This document shows positions 34,441-43,430 of a DNA stretch of 64,000 bases, piece after piece. The number at the start of each line of letters is the position of its first letter. The stretch's first letter is position 1. This stretch comes from JAWXUU01 sp044426085 (GTDB lineage Bacteria; Bacillota; Clostridia; Christensenellales; CAMQZB01): the NCBI GenBank assembly GCA_044426085.1, contig JAWXUU010000005.1, forward strand, positions 76,182-140,181, given 5' to 3'. A program made the position numbers and the translations under genes. The notes below the pieces were generated by a model. It ran no database searches, had not been told where the DNA came from, and saw only the letters and a program-made list of their open reading frames with translations.

Positions 34441-34469
34441 TTGACACCCCCATAAAAATATGCTATTAT
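34441..34469 (+). promoter_or_regulatory. Promoter of ylxM-ffh
   Basis: TTGACA, 17 bases, TATTAT, placed immediately after repeat copy D. The 60-nt leader shows no 4.5S RNA-like structure. Confidence 0.85.
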
Positions 34470-34532
34470 ACCTATGCTGTGTGTGGCAGAATTGCTATGC
34501 GGTGGCAAAAATGATAAAAAAGAGTGATAAAA

Positions 34533-34847
34533 ATGGAAAAAGATTTGATTTACAGCATGCTGTTTGATATATATGGTGAGCTTCTCACTAAAACTCAAGC
34601 GGATATGTTGGAAAGATACTACAATTTCGATTCGTCACTTTCCGAAATAGCGTCAGAATTTGGCGTGTCGCGTCAAAGCGTGCTAGACGCAATAAAAAAG
34701 GGGCAATCTAAACTTAAAAAGTATGAAGATTGCTTGAAAATTAACAGCAGAAAAAACGCACTTACAGATATTTGCACCAAGGAATATAAATCCGAGGAAG
34801 CCAAATCCATTGTAAAAAGTGTTTTGGACGTTTTGGAGGAAGAGTAA
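34533..34847 (+). CDS. ylxM: YlxM-family SRP-associated DNA-binding-like protein
   Basis: 104 residues, with a sigma-70 region 4-like helix-turn-helix (LSEIASEFGVSRQSVLDAIKKG, part of residues 35-60). YlxM proteins are encoded next to ffh in Gram-positive bacteria and are thought to modulate SRP. The ATG at 34533 is preferred over a GTG three codons upstream, which lies in the ribosome site. ffh starts 2 bases after its stop. Confidence 0.9.
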   Translation: MEKDLIYSMLFDIYGELLTKTQADMLERYYNFDSSLSEIASEFGVSRQSVLDAIKKGQSKLKKYEDCLKINSRKNALTDICTKEYKSEEAKSIVKSVLDVLEEE

Positions 34848-34849
34848 AC

Positions 34850-36172
34850 ATGGCAGCTTTTTCAGGGGTAAGCGAAAAGCTAAATCATATATTCAAAAAA
34901 CTGACTCAAAAAGGCAAACTTACCGAGCTGGAAATCAAAACAGCTATGCGTGAAGTTCGTATTGCTTTGCTTGAAGCGGACGTAAACCTTATGGTTGCGA
35001 AAGATTTTTGCAAACGTGTCAGCGAAAAGGCGGTTGGTGAAGACGTTCTGAAAAGTTTGTCGCCAGCTCAGCAAGTAATAAAAATTGTAAACGAAGAACT
35101 CTGCGCCCTTATGGGTGGCACAGCATCAAAGCTTGAAACGGCAAACAAAGGTCCGTCGATTTATATGATGTGTGGTCTTCAAGGTGCGGGTAAAACCACA
35201 ATGTGTGGCAAGCTTGCAAACATGCTTAAAAAGCAAAACAAGAAAGTGCTTTTGGTTGCGTGCGATATATATCGCCCAGCGGCAATCAAACAACTTCAAG
35301 TTGGCGGAGAAAGCATCGGGGTGGAAGTTTTCGAACAGGGAACTCAAAGCCCAATCAAAACAGCAAAAGAAGCGGTGAAGTATGCTGATAAAAAATCATT
35401 CGACGTAGTGATTTTGGACACAGCAGGAAGACTGCACATTGATACACAGCTCATGGACGAGCTTGCAAAAATCAAAGCGGAAGTAAATCCAACAGAAATC
35501 CTTCTAACGGTGGATTCAATGACAGGTCAAGACGCTGTTAATGTTGCAAAAACTTTCAACGAAACACTTCAAATCACAGGCGTGGTTCTAACAAAACTCG
35601 ATGGCGACACTCGTGGTGGTGCGGCACTTTCAATCAAAGCGGTTACTGGTGCTCCAATCAAGTTTTGCGGTATTGGCGAAAAAATTTCTGATATCGAAAC
35701 TTTCCATCCCGACAGAATGGCTTCAAGAATTCTCGGCATGGGCGATGTTCTTTCCCTTATCGAAAAAGCCCAATCGGCAATTTCCGAAGAAGAACTCAAA
35801 AAAATGGAACAGCGTTTCAAGGAAAATATCTTCACCCTTGAAGATTACCTTTCACAAATGGATCAACTCAAAAACATGGGCGATATGCAAGGAATGCTTT
35901 CAATGATTCCCGGCATGAGCAAAGTGAATTTGAAAGATGCTCAGGTGGACGAAAATAAAATCGAACGCATGAAAGCAATCATAAGATCAACAACAAAAGA
36001 AGAAAGAAGAAGACCCGAAATCATCAACGGTTCAAGAAGAAAAAGAATAGCACAAGGAAGCGGAACAACAATCCAAGAAGTAAATCAAGTGCTAAAACAA
36101 TTTGAACAAACAAAACAAATGATGAAGATGATGAAAGGCGGAAAAGGCAAAATGCCACGCTTGCCGTTTTAA
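34850..36172 (+). CDS. ffh: Signal recognition particle protein Ffh
   Basis: GTPase that binds signal sequences of nascent membrane proteins together with 4.5S RNA. 440 residues. N domain, then G domain with GLQGAGKTT, DIYRPAAIKQL, DTAGRL and TKLDGDTRGG, then a methionine-rich M domain. The C-terminal RNA-binding block SRRKRIAQGSGTTIQEVNQ and a KQMMKMMKGG tail are typical. It is co-transcribed with ylxM and followed by the rpsP cluster. Confidence 0.98.
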   Translation: MAAFSGVSEKLNHIFKKLTQKGKLTELEIKTAMREVRIALLEADVNLMVAKDFCKRVSEKAVGEDVLKSLSPAQQVIKIVNEELCALMGGTASKLETANKGPSIYMMCGLQGAGKTTMCGKLANMLKKQNKKVLLVACDIYRPAAIKQLQVGGESIGVEVFEQGTQSPIKTAKEAVKYADKKSFDVVILDTAGRLHIDTQLMDELAKIKAEVNPTEILLTVDSMTGQDAVNVAKTFNETLQITGVVLTKLDGDTRGGAALSIKAVTGAPIKFCGIGEKISDIETFHPDRMASRILGMGDVLSLIEKAQSAISEEELKKMEQRFKENIFTLEDYLSQMDQLKNMGDMQGMLSMIPGMSKVNLKDAQVDENKIERMKAIIRSTTKEERRRPEIINGSRRKRIAQGSGTTIQEVNQVLKQFEQTKQMMKMMKGGKGKMPRLPF

Positions 36173-36258
36173 GAAGTTGCAAGAAGCAAAACAAGGTATC
36201 AAGAACCGATGGGTTCTAAATATAGAAAATTTTAAAAATTATATTGGAGGTCATGAAA

Positions 36259-36546
36259 ATGGCAGTAAAAATGAGATTGACAAGACTAGGAAGCAAAAAA
36301 GCACCAACTTACAGAGTAGTTGTTTGTGATGCAAGAAAAGCAAGAGATGGCGAATATATTGAAAGTGTTGGCCACTACAACCCACGTTCAAAAGAATGTG
36401 TTTTGGATGCAGAAATCGCTAAAAAATGGTTGGCATGTGGTGTTCAACCAACAGAAACAGTTAAATCACTTTTGGTTAAATCTGGAATTATCGAACAATC
36501 AAGCAAACTTTCTCCATCTAGAACTAAAGTTAAAAAAAGTAAATAA
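36259..36546 (+). CDS. rpsP: 30S ribosomal protein S16
   Basis: 95 residues, MAVKMRLTRLGSKKAPTYR onward, the conserved S16 start. GGAGG at 36246-36250 gives 8-base spacing to this ATG; earlier ATG and TTG codons in frame lie too close to it. It begins the rpsP-khpA-rimM-trmD group, where S16 is made with 16S maturation and tRNA modification proteins. Confidence 0.97.
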   Translation: MAVKMRLTRLGSKKAPTYRVVVCDARKARDGEYIESVGHYNPRSKECVLDAEIAKKWLACGVQPTETVKSLLVKSGIIEQSSKLSPSRTKVKKSK

Positions 36547-36557
36547 TAGGTGAAAAA

Positions 36558-36806
36558 ATGATTCAAGAACTTGTAAAATTCATGGTTACAGAATTTGTCG
36601 GTCACGATAATTTTGAAATCGAAACTGTCGAAGGCGAAAGTGGCGAAAAAACTATTCTCTTGAAACTTGATTCAAGTGATATGGGTAAAGTCATTGGCAA
36701 ACAAGGCAGAATCGCAAAAGCTATGAGAACAATTGTTAAAGCAGCATCTTCAAAAGAAGAAGGTCGCTACTATGTTGAAATCAAAGAAATGGGCGAAAAA
36801 GAATAA
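36558..36806 (+). CDS. khpA: KH-domain RNA-binding protein KhpA
   Basis: 82 residues, almost entirely one KH domain with the GxxG loop in GKVIGKQGRIAKAMR. In other Gram-positive bacteria KhpA pairs with KhpB (Jag/EloR) and influences cell elongation and sRNA binding. It lies between rpsP and rimM as usual. Confidence 0.95.
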   Translation: MIQELVKFMVTEFVGHDNFEIETVEGESGEKTILLKLDSSDMGKVIGKQGRIAKAMRTIVKAASSKEEGRYYVEIKEMGEKE

Positions 36807-36818
36807 AAGAGAATTGTG

Positions 36819-37349
36819 ATGAAAAAAATTATTATTGGACAAATAATAAAAGCACAGGGAATCAAAGGAGAGGTTAAGGTCAAGGTGTATGCCGGCGACC
36901 TTAGCCGTTTTTTGAATTATAAGAAGTTTTTTGCGGGCGATAAAATCTTTGAAGTTGAGTCTTCAAGGGGCGCGGGAGAATTTGCTTTTGTCAAATTCAA
37001 ACATGTGCCAGACCGCAACGGTGCAGAACTTCTTCGCGGAATCAAGCTTGAAATCGAAAGAGAGCAACTTCCAAAACTTCCTGATGGCGACTATTATATC
37101 TTCGAAGCGAAAGTTTGCGACGTCTTTTTTGAAGATGGCGAAAGGCTTGGCTCGGTTGTTGATATTTTGCAACATCCCGCGCAAGATATATTTGTTGTGA
37201 AAACGGATAAAGGCGAAGTTATGTTCCCAAGCTTGAAAGATGTGGTGCTTTTTGTTGATGCGGATAAAAAGAAAATAACTATAAACAAAAAACGTTATGG
37301 CGAAACTGCCGTGACAAGCGAAACGGACGAAATTGACGATGAAGATTGA
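36819..37349 (+). CDS. rimM: Ribosome maturation factor RimM
   Basis: 176 residues with the start IIIGQIIKAQGIKGEVKV and a PRC-barrel C-terminal half. It binds S19 and helps mature the 30S head. The ATG at 36819 is used; a GTG directly precedes it. It overlaps trmD by 11 bases, indicating translational coupling. Confidence 0.94.
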   Translation: MKKIIIGQIIKAQGIKGEVKVKVYAGDLSRFLNYKKFFAGDKIFEVESSRGAGEFAFVKFKHVPDRNGAELLRGIKLEIEREQLPKLPDGDYYIFEAKVCDVFFEDGERLGSVVDILQHPAQDIFVVKTDKGEVMFPSLKDVVLFVDADKKKITINKKRYGETAVTSETDEIDDED

Positions 37350-38007
37350 AATTTTAACGCTGTTTCCCGAGATGTTTGCCCCACTTGAGCACAGCATTTT
37401 GAAGCGTGCAAGGGCAAAAAATTTGTTTCAGCTTTCAGTTGTGGATATCCGCCCCTTTGCGGATAACAAGCATAAAAAATGTGACGACTATCCCTTTGGC
37501 GGTGGTGCGGGCATGGTGATGATGGCTCAGCCAATCGCAAGCGCAATAAACGCAATCGACCCAAACCGCGAAGCAAAGCGATATTATATGTCCCCTCAAG
37601 GTGCAACATTTTCGCAAAAAACGGCGGAAAACATGTCTAAACTTGAAAGGATAATCCTTTTGTGTGGGCATTATGAAGGCGTCGACCAACGCGTTTTGGA
37701 TAAGTATTTCGACGGTGAAATTTCCATCGGCGATTATGTTCTCACGGGTGGCGAACTCGGCGCAATGGTTGTTGTGGACGCCCTTTCAAGGCTTATTGAT
37801 GGCGTGATAGACAGCGAAAGTTTGAAAGATGAAAGCTTCACAGATGGATTGCTTGAATACCCACAATACACCCGCCCAAGCGTGTTTGAAGATATGGAAG
37901 TGCCTTCGGTTCTCCTTTCTGGCAACCACGCCCAAATTGAAAAGTGGCGAAGAGATATGCAGGTGGAAATCACAAAACAAAAGCGTCCCGACTTGCTTGA
38001 AAAATAA
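37339..38007 (+). CDS. trmD: tRNA (guanine-N1)-methyltransferase TrmD
   Basis: 222 residues. A SPOUT-family trefoil knot is seen in LLCGHYEGVDQRV and the block SIGDYVLTGGELGAM. It makes m1G37 in tRNAs with a G36, preventing frameshifts. It starts inside the end of rimM. In most Bacillota rplS follows trmD; here rplS is separated by rbgA, rnhB and yraN. Confidence 0.96.
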   Translation: MKIEILTLFPEMFAPLEHSILKRARAKNLFQLSVVDIRPFADNKHKKCDDYPFGGGAGMVMMAQPIASAINAIDPNREAKRYYMSPQGATFSQKTAENMSKLERIILLCGHYEGVDQRVLDKYFDGEISIGDYVLTGGELGAMVVVDALSRLIDGVIDSESLKDESFTDGLLEYPQYTRPSVFEDMEVPSVLLSGNHAQIEKWRRDMQVEITKQKRPDLLEK

Positions 38008-38030
38008 CCCCATTATTGGAGAAAAATAAA

Positions 38031-39029
38031 ATGGTAATACAATGGTTTCCCGGCCACATGACGAAAACCCTTCGCATGATGGACGACGAAATAAAAAAGG
38101 TTGACGGAGTGATATACGTGCTTGATGCAAGAGCGCCGTATTCTTCGTTGAACCCAGAATTCCAAAAGAGAATTCAAAACAAACCACATATGTATGTGAT
38201 AAATAAATGCGACCTTGCCGACGACCGTGCAACAGCCCTTTGGGTTAAGCACTTTCAAAAGGGTGGCAATATTTGCGTGCGTGCGATTTCAACAAAATCA
38301 GGCGCAGCAAAGGAAGTTTATAAAAAAGCATTACAACTTTTGAAAGAAAAAATTGCAAGAAACCAACAAAAACAAGTCAATAAGAAAATGCGTCTTATGG
38401 TTATTGGAATCCCAAACAGCGGAAAATCCACACTGATCAACAACCTTTGTGGCAACAAGCGTGCGATAACAGGTGATAAACCCGGTGTAACGCGTGGCAA
38501 ACAATGGCTTTATGTGGACGAACAAATGGAGCTTTGCGACACGCCAGGCTCGCTTTATCCAAGCTTTGAAAACCAAAAAACGGCTAAAAACTTGGCTTAT
38601 ATCGGTTCAATCAACGATAATATTTTGGATAAAAACGAATTGGCACTTGAATTTTTGAAAACGATTGTTACGATATATCCAAAGCTTATCCAAGAAAAAT
38701 ATAAAGTGGACGTTTCAAAACCCGCACTTGAAATCTACGAACAAATTTGCAAAAATCGTGGTTTCCTTCTTCGCGGTGGCGATTTTGATTACGACCGCGG
38801 TGCTGCTGCGATTTTGGATGATTTCAGAAAGGGCAGAACGGGGAATATCACACTCGATAAATACTACGAAATTTTTGGCAAAAACCAAGAAACGGCAGAA
38901 AAAGTGAAGAAAGTCGATAAAAAGAAGAAGAAATTTGGCGAAGAAACCCCTATTATTGAAGTTGCAACAGTCGACCCAAGCCAACTTTCTGTCGCACAAA
39001 TGCGCAAGATGGAAGAAGACAATGCATAA
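38031..39029 (+). CDS. rbgA: Ribosome biogenesis GTPase RbgA (YlqF)
   Basis: Circularly permuted GTPase needed for late 50S assembly. 332 residues. G4 (NKCDL) comes before G1 (GIPNSGKSTLIN) and G3 (DTPG). The start is MVIQWFPGHMTK, the family hallmark, at an ATG 7 bases after GGAG. The C-terminus is extended by a lysine-rich helix (KVKKVDKKKKKFGEE) of about 40 residues beyond the usual end. It overlaps rnhB by 8 bases. Confidence 0.95.
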   Translation: MVIQWFPGHMTKTLRMMDDEIKKVDGVIYVLDARAPYSSLNPEFQKRIQNKPHMYVINKCDLADDRATALWVKHFQKGGNICVRAISTKSGAAKEVYKKALQLLKEKIARNQQKQVNKKMRLMVIGIPNSGKSTLINNLCGNKRAITGDKPGVTRGKQWLYVDEQMELCDTPGSLYPSFENQKTAKNLAYIGSINDNILDKNELALEFLKTIVTIYPKLIQEKYKVDVSKPALEIYEQICKNRGFLLRGGDFDYDRGAAAILDDFRKGRTGNITLDKYYEIFGKNQETAEKVKKVDKKKKKFGEETPIIEVATVDPSQLSVAQMRKMEEDNA

Positions 39030-39618
39030 TTTTGACAGAGAATTTTTCGGTGAAAATAAAGCGGTGCTCGGCATAGATGAAGTTGGCAGAGGCCCGCTTG
39101 CAGGTGACGTTGTGGTTTGCGGAATTGTTATGGATTTATCCGAAGGTAAGATTATCGACGGTGTTAATGATTCTAAAAAACTCACAAAAAGAAAGCGTGA
39201 TATGCTGTTTGATAAAATACTTACAAACGCAATCGAAGTTTCAATCCAAAGGGCGACTCCAGCTGAAATTGACGAAATAAATATCCTAAATGCCACAAAA
39301 AACTGTATGAAAAGGGCGATTGAAGAAATTTCGACACCCGTTGATGCGGTGCTTGTGGATTATGTGGATTTGAAACAAGATAAAGTTGTCCCAATCGTGA
39401 AAGGGGATGCGAAAAGCTACACAATCGCGTGTGCTTCAATCGTTGCAAAGGTCACGCGGGATCGTGAAATGGAAGTGCTTGCGGAAGTTTATCCGCACTA
39501 TGCTTTCGAAAAAAACATGGGCTACGGCACAAAAGCACATTCGGAAGGCATCATAAAGCACGGACTTTGCGAAATTCACAGAAGAAGTTTCACAAGAAAA
39601 TTTTGGGAAGAAAAATAA
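39022..39618 (+). CDS. rnhB: Ribonuclease HII
   Basis: 198 residues. It removes RNA from RNA-DNA hybrids, including single misincorporated ribonucleotides. The catalytic DEDD set begins in GIDEVGRGPLAGDV; VDYVDL, and AKVTRDREM follow in the usual order. The start overlaps the end of rbgA, so this ATG is preferred over in-frame codons further upstream. rbgA-rnhB-yraN is a conserved string. Confidence 0.95.
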   Translation: MHNFDREFFGENKAVLGIDEVGRGPLAGDVVVCGIVMDLSEGKIIDGVNDSKKLTKRKRDMLFDKILTNAIEVSIQRATPAEIDEINILNATKNCMKRAIEEISTPVDAVLVDYVDLKQDKVVPIVKGDAKSYTIACASIVAKVTRDREMEVLAEVYPHYAFEKNMGYGTKAHSEGIIKHGLCEIHRRSFTRKFWEEK

Positions 39619-39645
39619 TTCAAAAAGTTTAAAGCGGGTGATTTT

Positions 39646-40011
39646 ATGAGAATGGGTGAAAACACAAGAGCGATTGGAAATATTGCGGAAAACATGGCTG
39701 TGGAATATTTGAAAAACGAAGGCTACGATATTGTGCGTAGAAACTTTGAATGGATAGTGGAAGATAAAATCGTCGGCGAAATCGATATCATCGCCCAAAA
39801 AGGCGACGTGGTTGCCATCGTGGAAGTGAAAGCTTCAACCCACCCATCCGATTTCAACCCATCCGAGCGTGTGGATAAAGCAAAACAAAACAAAATCAAA
39901 AAAACCGCAATAGTCTTTTCGTGGGAATTTGGTGAAAATTGGAACTATCGTTTTGATATCATCGAGATTGTCGGTGAAGAAATTTATCACATTGAAGAGG
40001 CGTTTATTTAA
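39646..40011 (+). CDS. yraN: YraN/UPF0102 family putative endonuclease
   Basis: 121 residues. The restriction-endonuclease-like core shows GEIDIIAQKGDVVAIVEVKA, that is D...E-x-K, and an early ENMAVEYLKNEGYDIV block typical of the family. Substrate and role are not settled in any organism. It is the last gene of the rpsP-yraN run before a terminator and repeat copy E. Confidence 0.9.
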   Translation: MRMGENTRAIGNIAENMAVEYLKNEGYDIVRRNFEWIVEDKIVGEIDIIAQKGDVVAIVEVKASTHPSDFNPSERVDKAKQNKIKKTAIVFSWEFGENWNYRFDIIEIVGEEIYHIEEAFI

Positions 40012-40029
40012 AGGCACTGCGTGCCTTTA
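40010..40029 (+). terminator. Hairpin after yraN
   Basis: AAAGGCAC-TGC-GTGCCTTT, an 8-bp stem with 3-nt loop, overlapping the last bases of the yraN stop. It is followed by AT-rich repeat rather than a clean T-run. Confidence 0.6.
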
Positions 40030-40200
40030 AATAAAAATTAAAAATTAAAAATTAAAAATTAAAAATTAAAAATTAAAAATTAAAAATTAAAAACAGGCTT
40101 CGCTCTGCGAGCTCGATAAAAATTAAAAATTGTGGTAAGGCACTCGCGTGTCGCTTGTGCTTTTCATTATTCACTATTCATTTTTGAATTAAATTTAAAT
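40030..40200. repeat. Interspersed element, copy E, with expanded AAAAATT tandem
   Basis: About eight tandem units of the 7-mer ATTAAAA precede CAGGCTTCGCTCTGCGAGCT and TTGTGGTAAGGCACTCGCG. The right arm is eroded (ATTCATTTTTGAATTAAATT). The central hairpin is not evident. Confidence 0.7.
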
Positions 40201-40228
40201 TTTTAATTCAAAAACACCCTTATTTTAC

Positions 40229-40257
40229 TTGCCAAAAGGCTTTTTTTATGCTAATAT
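40229..40257 (+). promoter_or_regulatory. Promoter of rplS
   Basis: TTGCCA, 17 bases, TAATAT, immediately before the L19 leader structure. Confidence 0.7.
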
Positions 40258-40265
40258 ATTTGGGT

Positions 40266-40305
40266 GACTCGGATGTTCCTCTGCAGGATACGAACATCAA
40301 GTATT
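40266..40305 (+). ncRNA. Probable L19 ribosomal protein leader
   Basis: GATGTTC (40272-40278) pairs with GAACATC (40292-40298) around a loop containing CTCTGCAGG. This resembles the L19 leader hairpin found upstream of rplS in Bacillota, which is thought to mediate feedback by L19. It sits between the promoter and the AGGAGG of rplS. Confidence 0.6.
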
Positions 40306-40327
40306 AAAAATCAGGAGGATTAAAGTC

Positions 40328-40669
40328 ATGAATTTGATTCAAGCAATCGAAAAAGAGTATATGAGAGATGATTTAACTCCATTCAGAATTGGTGATACAG
40401 TTCGCGTAATGGTAAAAATCGTGGAAGGAACAAGAGAAAGAATTCAAGCATTTGAAGGAACAGTAATCTCTAAAAAGAACGGTAGCGTGAGAGAAACATT
40501 CACAGTAAGAAGAATGTCATTTGGTGTAGGTGTTGAAAGAACATTCCCAATGCACTCACCAAAAATCGATTCAATCGTTGTTGTAAGACGTGGTAAAGTT
40601 AGAAGAGCTAAAATCTACTACCTCAGAAACAGAATTGGTAAAGCAACAAAAGTTAAAGAAAGAATCTAA
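40328..40669 (+). CDS. rplS: 50S ribosomal protein L19
   Basis: 113 residues. The block FRIGDTVRVMVKIVEGTRERIQAFEG (in part) and the end KVRRAKIYYLRNRIGKATK are standard for L19, which sits at the 30S-50S interface. It has its own promoter, structured leader and strong terminator, so it is regulated apart from trmD. Confidence 0.98.
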   Translation: MNLIQAIEKEYMRDDLTPFRIGDTVRVMVKIVEGTRERIQAFEGTVISKKNGSVRETFTVRRMSFGVGVERTFPMHSPKIDSIVVVRRGKVRRAKIYYLRNRIGKATKVKERI

Positions 40670-40684
40670 TAAATCAAAAACAAA

Positions 40685-40712
40685 CCCCGAACGAAAGTTC
40701 GGGGCTTTTTTT
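40685..40712 (+). terminator. Terminator after rplS
   Basis: CCCCGAAC-GAAA-GTTCGGGG, an 8-bp stem with a stable tetraloop, followed by C and seven T. Confidence 0.93.
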
Positions 40713-40733
40713 ATTGAATGGACATATAAAGCA

Positions 40734-40943
40734 TTATTTCCATGTGAGATTGAGTTCTCGATTTTGCGAAACGCAATCTGATAAATAAAGATTTATCAAA
40801 GTTTGATATGGAATACCGTTATTTGATGATTGAGTTTTAAAAAAATCAATAGTTTCGGCATCGATATTGATAGTGACTTGTCTTTTTGTTTTTTTTACAT
40901 ACGGATTTTTTACCGCATTTGAGAAATCATATTCTTCTTTCAT
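40734..40943 (-). CDS. BrnA-like (ribbon-helix-helix) antitoxin without partner
   Basis: 69 residues. KRQVTINIDAETIDFFKTQS and GIPYQTLINLYLSDC form the ribbon-helix-helix pattern of BrnA/DUF4415 antitoxins, which normally bind promoter DNA and the BrnT RNase. The ATG at 40943 has GAGGTG at proper spacing; the frame extends 14 codons further upstream without a site. No BrnT gene lies on either side. It may be an orphan regulator or a leftover of a toxin-antitoxin pair. Confidence 0.72.
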   Translation of the reverse strand: MKEEYDFSNAVKNPYVKKTKRQVTINIDAETIDFFKTQSSNNGIPYQTLINLYLSDCVSQNRELNLTWK

Positions 40944-41063
40944 AATAATCACCTCGTTTTTAATCATAATATTGTTTTGTTTCATTTTTAGTTGCTTTTC
41001 TGGTAAAGATAATTATATTATAATTATAATATAATTATTTGTCAAGTATTTTATGTAATTTAT

Positions 41064-41891
41064 TTATAAAACACCCATCCAGCCCGAAAAATATACAATT
41101 GCATAAAAGATTGCAAGGTGAGCGGGATAGAAGATATAAAAGAAGTATTTCATTTTCAATTTTCCACGCTTGCCGTTATAAAGCAAAATAAGGGCAGTCG
41201 CCACAAAATACATAATCGGCGGAACAGAAAGTTCATAAAGGGCGTATATAACAAGGTGAGAAACGCTTGCAAAAATTCGGTTGTCTTTCAGCAAATAAAA
41301 TGCGACAATAAAAAGCACGCCTTCGCTTGCGTAATCAGTTTTGCACAAATCAGCGAGCGAAGCAAACGCGAATATTGCCAAAGCTTGCAACAAAACTTGC
41401 AACTGAATTTTCATGTCTGAATTTTGGATTTTTTCAATGCACAAAAGGGCGAAAAGACCAATCAGCATTGTGAAAAGCACATTTTGATAAATAAAAGAGC
41501 CAACAAAATTATACATTTCTCCAGTGATAAACGCATAAAATGCAAGGTCAAATGGCAGTTCGGAAACAACTGCAAAAATCCCCATCAAAACCATATATCG
41601 CGTGCGATTTTTTGTGTGGATAAACCCTTCCACAATAAAAAAGCAAAATATTGGGAACGCCAATCTGCCGATAGCAGGCATGGTCACAATTATCAAATTG
41701 TATAGCGACTCAATTTCCGAAAAGGCAATCGCGCCCGCTTTATATTGCAAATAATACATGCTGTAAAACCACCAAAACAGCACGATTTTCGCAAAGTGGT
41801 CGCAAATCATGGAAGCAAATGCAATGATTTTCAGTGTGTTGCCAGAAAGAAATTCAAATCGCGAAATTTCATTGTTAATATTTTCAAGCAT
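41064..41891 (-). CDS. TraX family membrane protein
   Basis: 275 residues and about eight membrane spans. The N-terminal TLKIIAFASMICDHFAK block matches the TraX pattern (K-x-I-A-x-x-x-M-x-x-D-H). TraX of the F plasmid acetylates pilin; chromosomal relatives in Bacillota are probably acyltransferases acting on surface polymers. The ATG at 41891 follows AAAAAAGGAA. It is monocistronic and divergent from rarA. Confidence 0.85.
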   Translation of the reverse strand: MLENINNEISRFEFLSGNTLKIIAFASMICDHFAKIVLFWWFYSMYYLQYKAGAIAFSEIESLYNLIIVTMPAIGRLAFPIFCFFIVEGFIHTKNRTRYMVLMGIFAVVSELPFDLAFYAFITGEMYNFVGSFIYQNVLFTMLIGLFALLCIEKIQNSDMKIQLQVLLQALAIFAFASLADLCKTDYASEGVLFIVAFYLLKDNRIFASVSHLVIYALYELSVPPIMYFVATALILLYNGKRGKLKMKYFFYIFYPAHLAIFYAIVYFSGWMGVL

Positions 41892-41997
41892 GAAAAGTTC
41901 CTTTTTTATTTTATAATACCACAAATGTTCCCCTATGGCAACAAATCGCAGTACTTTTCTGTTTTGCGGTATATTTTAAAATTTCATTATGAATTTT

Positions 41998-42026
41998 TTG
42001 CAAAATAAAATCATTTGTGATATAAT
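41998..42026 (+). promoter_or_regulatory. Promoter of rarA
   Basis: TTGCAA, 17 bases, TATAAT. Confidence 0.75.
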
Positions 42027-42059
42027 AAGAAAAATACGCTAAAAAAAGGGGGAAGACAA

Positions 42060-43361
42060 ATGGATATGTTTGATATGATAGCGGAAAAACGTCCAAATTC
42101 CAAACCCCTTGCCGAAAGAATGCGACCGGACATGTTGCAAGATTTTGTTGGTCAAAAACATCTGATCAGAGAAAATTCCCTTTTGCAACGTGCAATCAAG
42201 GGTGGCGTGCTTGGCAGTTGCATTTTTTGGGGTCCACCCGGCACGGGAAAAACAACCCTTGCCAACGTGATTGCAAACACATGCAAAGGCAACTTTGCCA
42301 AGCTGAACGCCGTGACATGCGGTGTTGCCGATGTGAAAGCAGTTATCAAAAAGGCGGAAGAAGATAAGAAGTTTTACAATAAAGATACCTATCTTTTGCT
42401 TGACGAATGCCACCGCTTTTCAAAATCCCAATCAGACAGTATGCTTTCCGCAATAGAAAAAGGCACGATAATTTTCATTGGTTCAACAACGGAAAACCCA
42501 TTTATCGCAATGACTCCCGCAATCGTTTCACGTTGCAGAGTTTTCGAATTCAAAAGGCTTTCAGATGATGATATTTTCTACGCCTTGAAAAATGCCGTGA
42601 CAAGCGAAAACGGGCTTAAAAACTACGATATTGAAATAGAAGATAAAGCAATTTCCCACTTGGTGTGGGCGGCTGCTGGCGACATGCGAAGCGGATATAA
42701 CGCACTAGAGCTTGCTGTGAAATCAACAAATCCAAACAGTGACGGCGTGATAAAAATCACCCTTGAAGATGCGGAAGATTGCACGCAGCAACGCAGTATT
42801 TCTGTGGACGACGGGCTGTATTACGACATGCTTTCTGCATTTTGCAAATCACTTCGTGGCAGTGACCCCGATGCGGCATTATATTATTCCGAAAGGCTTA
42901 TTTCCGCAGGTTGCGACCCAAGGCTTATCGCAAGAAGGCTGTTTGTTCACGCGTCGGAAGATGTTGGCATGGCAGACCCGCAAGCGATGTTGATTGCAAA
43001 TTCTGCGCTAAATGCGGTTGAAAAACTCGGTATGCCAGAAGGGCGAATACCGCTTGCTGAAGGGATAATATACGTCTGTCTTGCGGAAAAATCCAACTCT
43101 GTTGTGGTCGCACTTGCAAAGGCAAGCGAGGCGGCGAGAAACTCTTCAGATGATATAATCCCTGTTCATCTTATGGATAGGCACTATAAAGGGGCGGAAA
43201 AGCGAAACGGCGAAAGCACATATTTATACCCCCACGATTTTGGCGGATATGTTCACCAACAATACTTGCCAGACGGCGTGAAAAACGAAAGGTTTTATTA
43301 TCCGTGTGGAAACGGCAATGAAAAAGATATAAAAATAAAAAAATGGGACGATCAACAATAA
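42060..43361 (+). CDS. rarA: Replication-associated recombination protein A (AAA+ ATPase)
   Basis: 433 residues. RarA/MgsA acts at stalled replication forks and interacts with SSB. It has the N-terminal PLAERMRPDMLQDFVGQKHL start, Walker A GPPGTGKTT, Walker B LLLDECHR and sensor GSTTENP. The C-terminal tetramerisation part ends with YLPDGVKNERFYYP, which is typical. Full length. Confidence 0.96.
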   Translation: MDMFDMIAEKRPNSKPLAERMRPDMLQDFVGQKHLIRENSLLQRAIKGGVLGSCIFWGPPGTGKTTLANVIANTCKGNFAKLNAVTCGVADVKAVIKKAEEDKKFYNKDTYLLLDECHRFSKSQSDSMLSAIEKGTIIFIGSTTENPFIAMTPAIVSRCRVFEFKRLSDDDIFYALKNAVTSENGLKNYDIEIEDKAISHLVWAAAGDMRSGYNALELAVKSTNPNSDGVIKITLEDAEDCTQQRSISVDDGLYYDMLSAFCKSLRGSDPDAALYYSERLISAGCDPRLIARRLFVHASEDVGMADPQAMLIANSALNAVEKLGMPEGRIPLAEGIIYVCLAEKSNSVVVALAKASEAARNSSDDIIPVHLMDRHYKGAEKRNGESTYLYPHDFGGYVHQQYLPDGVKNERFYYPCGNGNEKDIKIKKWDDQQ

Positions 43362-43430
43362 AGGTTCAAAGAAAATTTTTTGGGTATAATTGATTGTGTA
43401 TAATCAAAAAAGTATTAATAGGAGAATAAA

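Noticed and set aside
34414..34532. 4.5S (SRP) RNA gene upstream of ylxM-ffh
   Set aside because: The leader is too short and lacks the conserved SRP RNA tip and stem.
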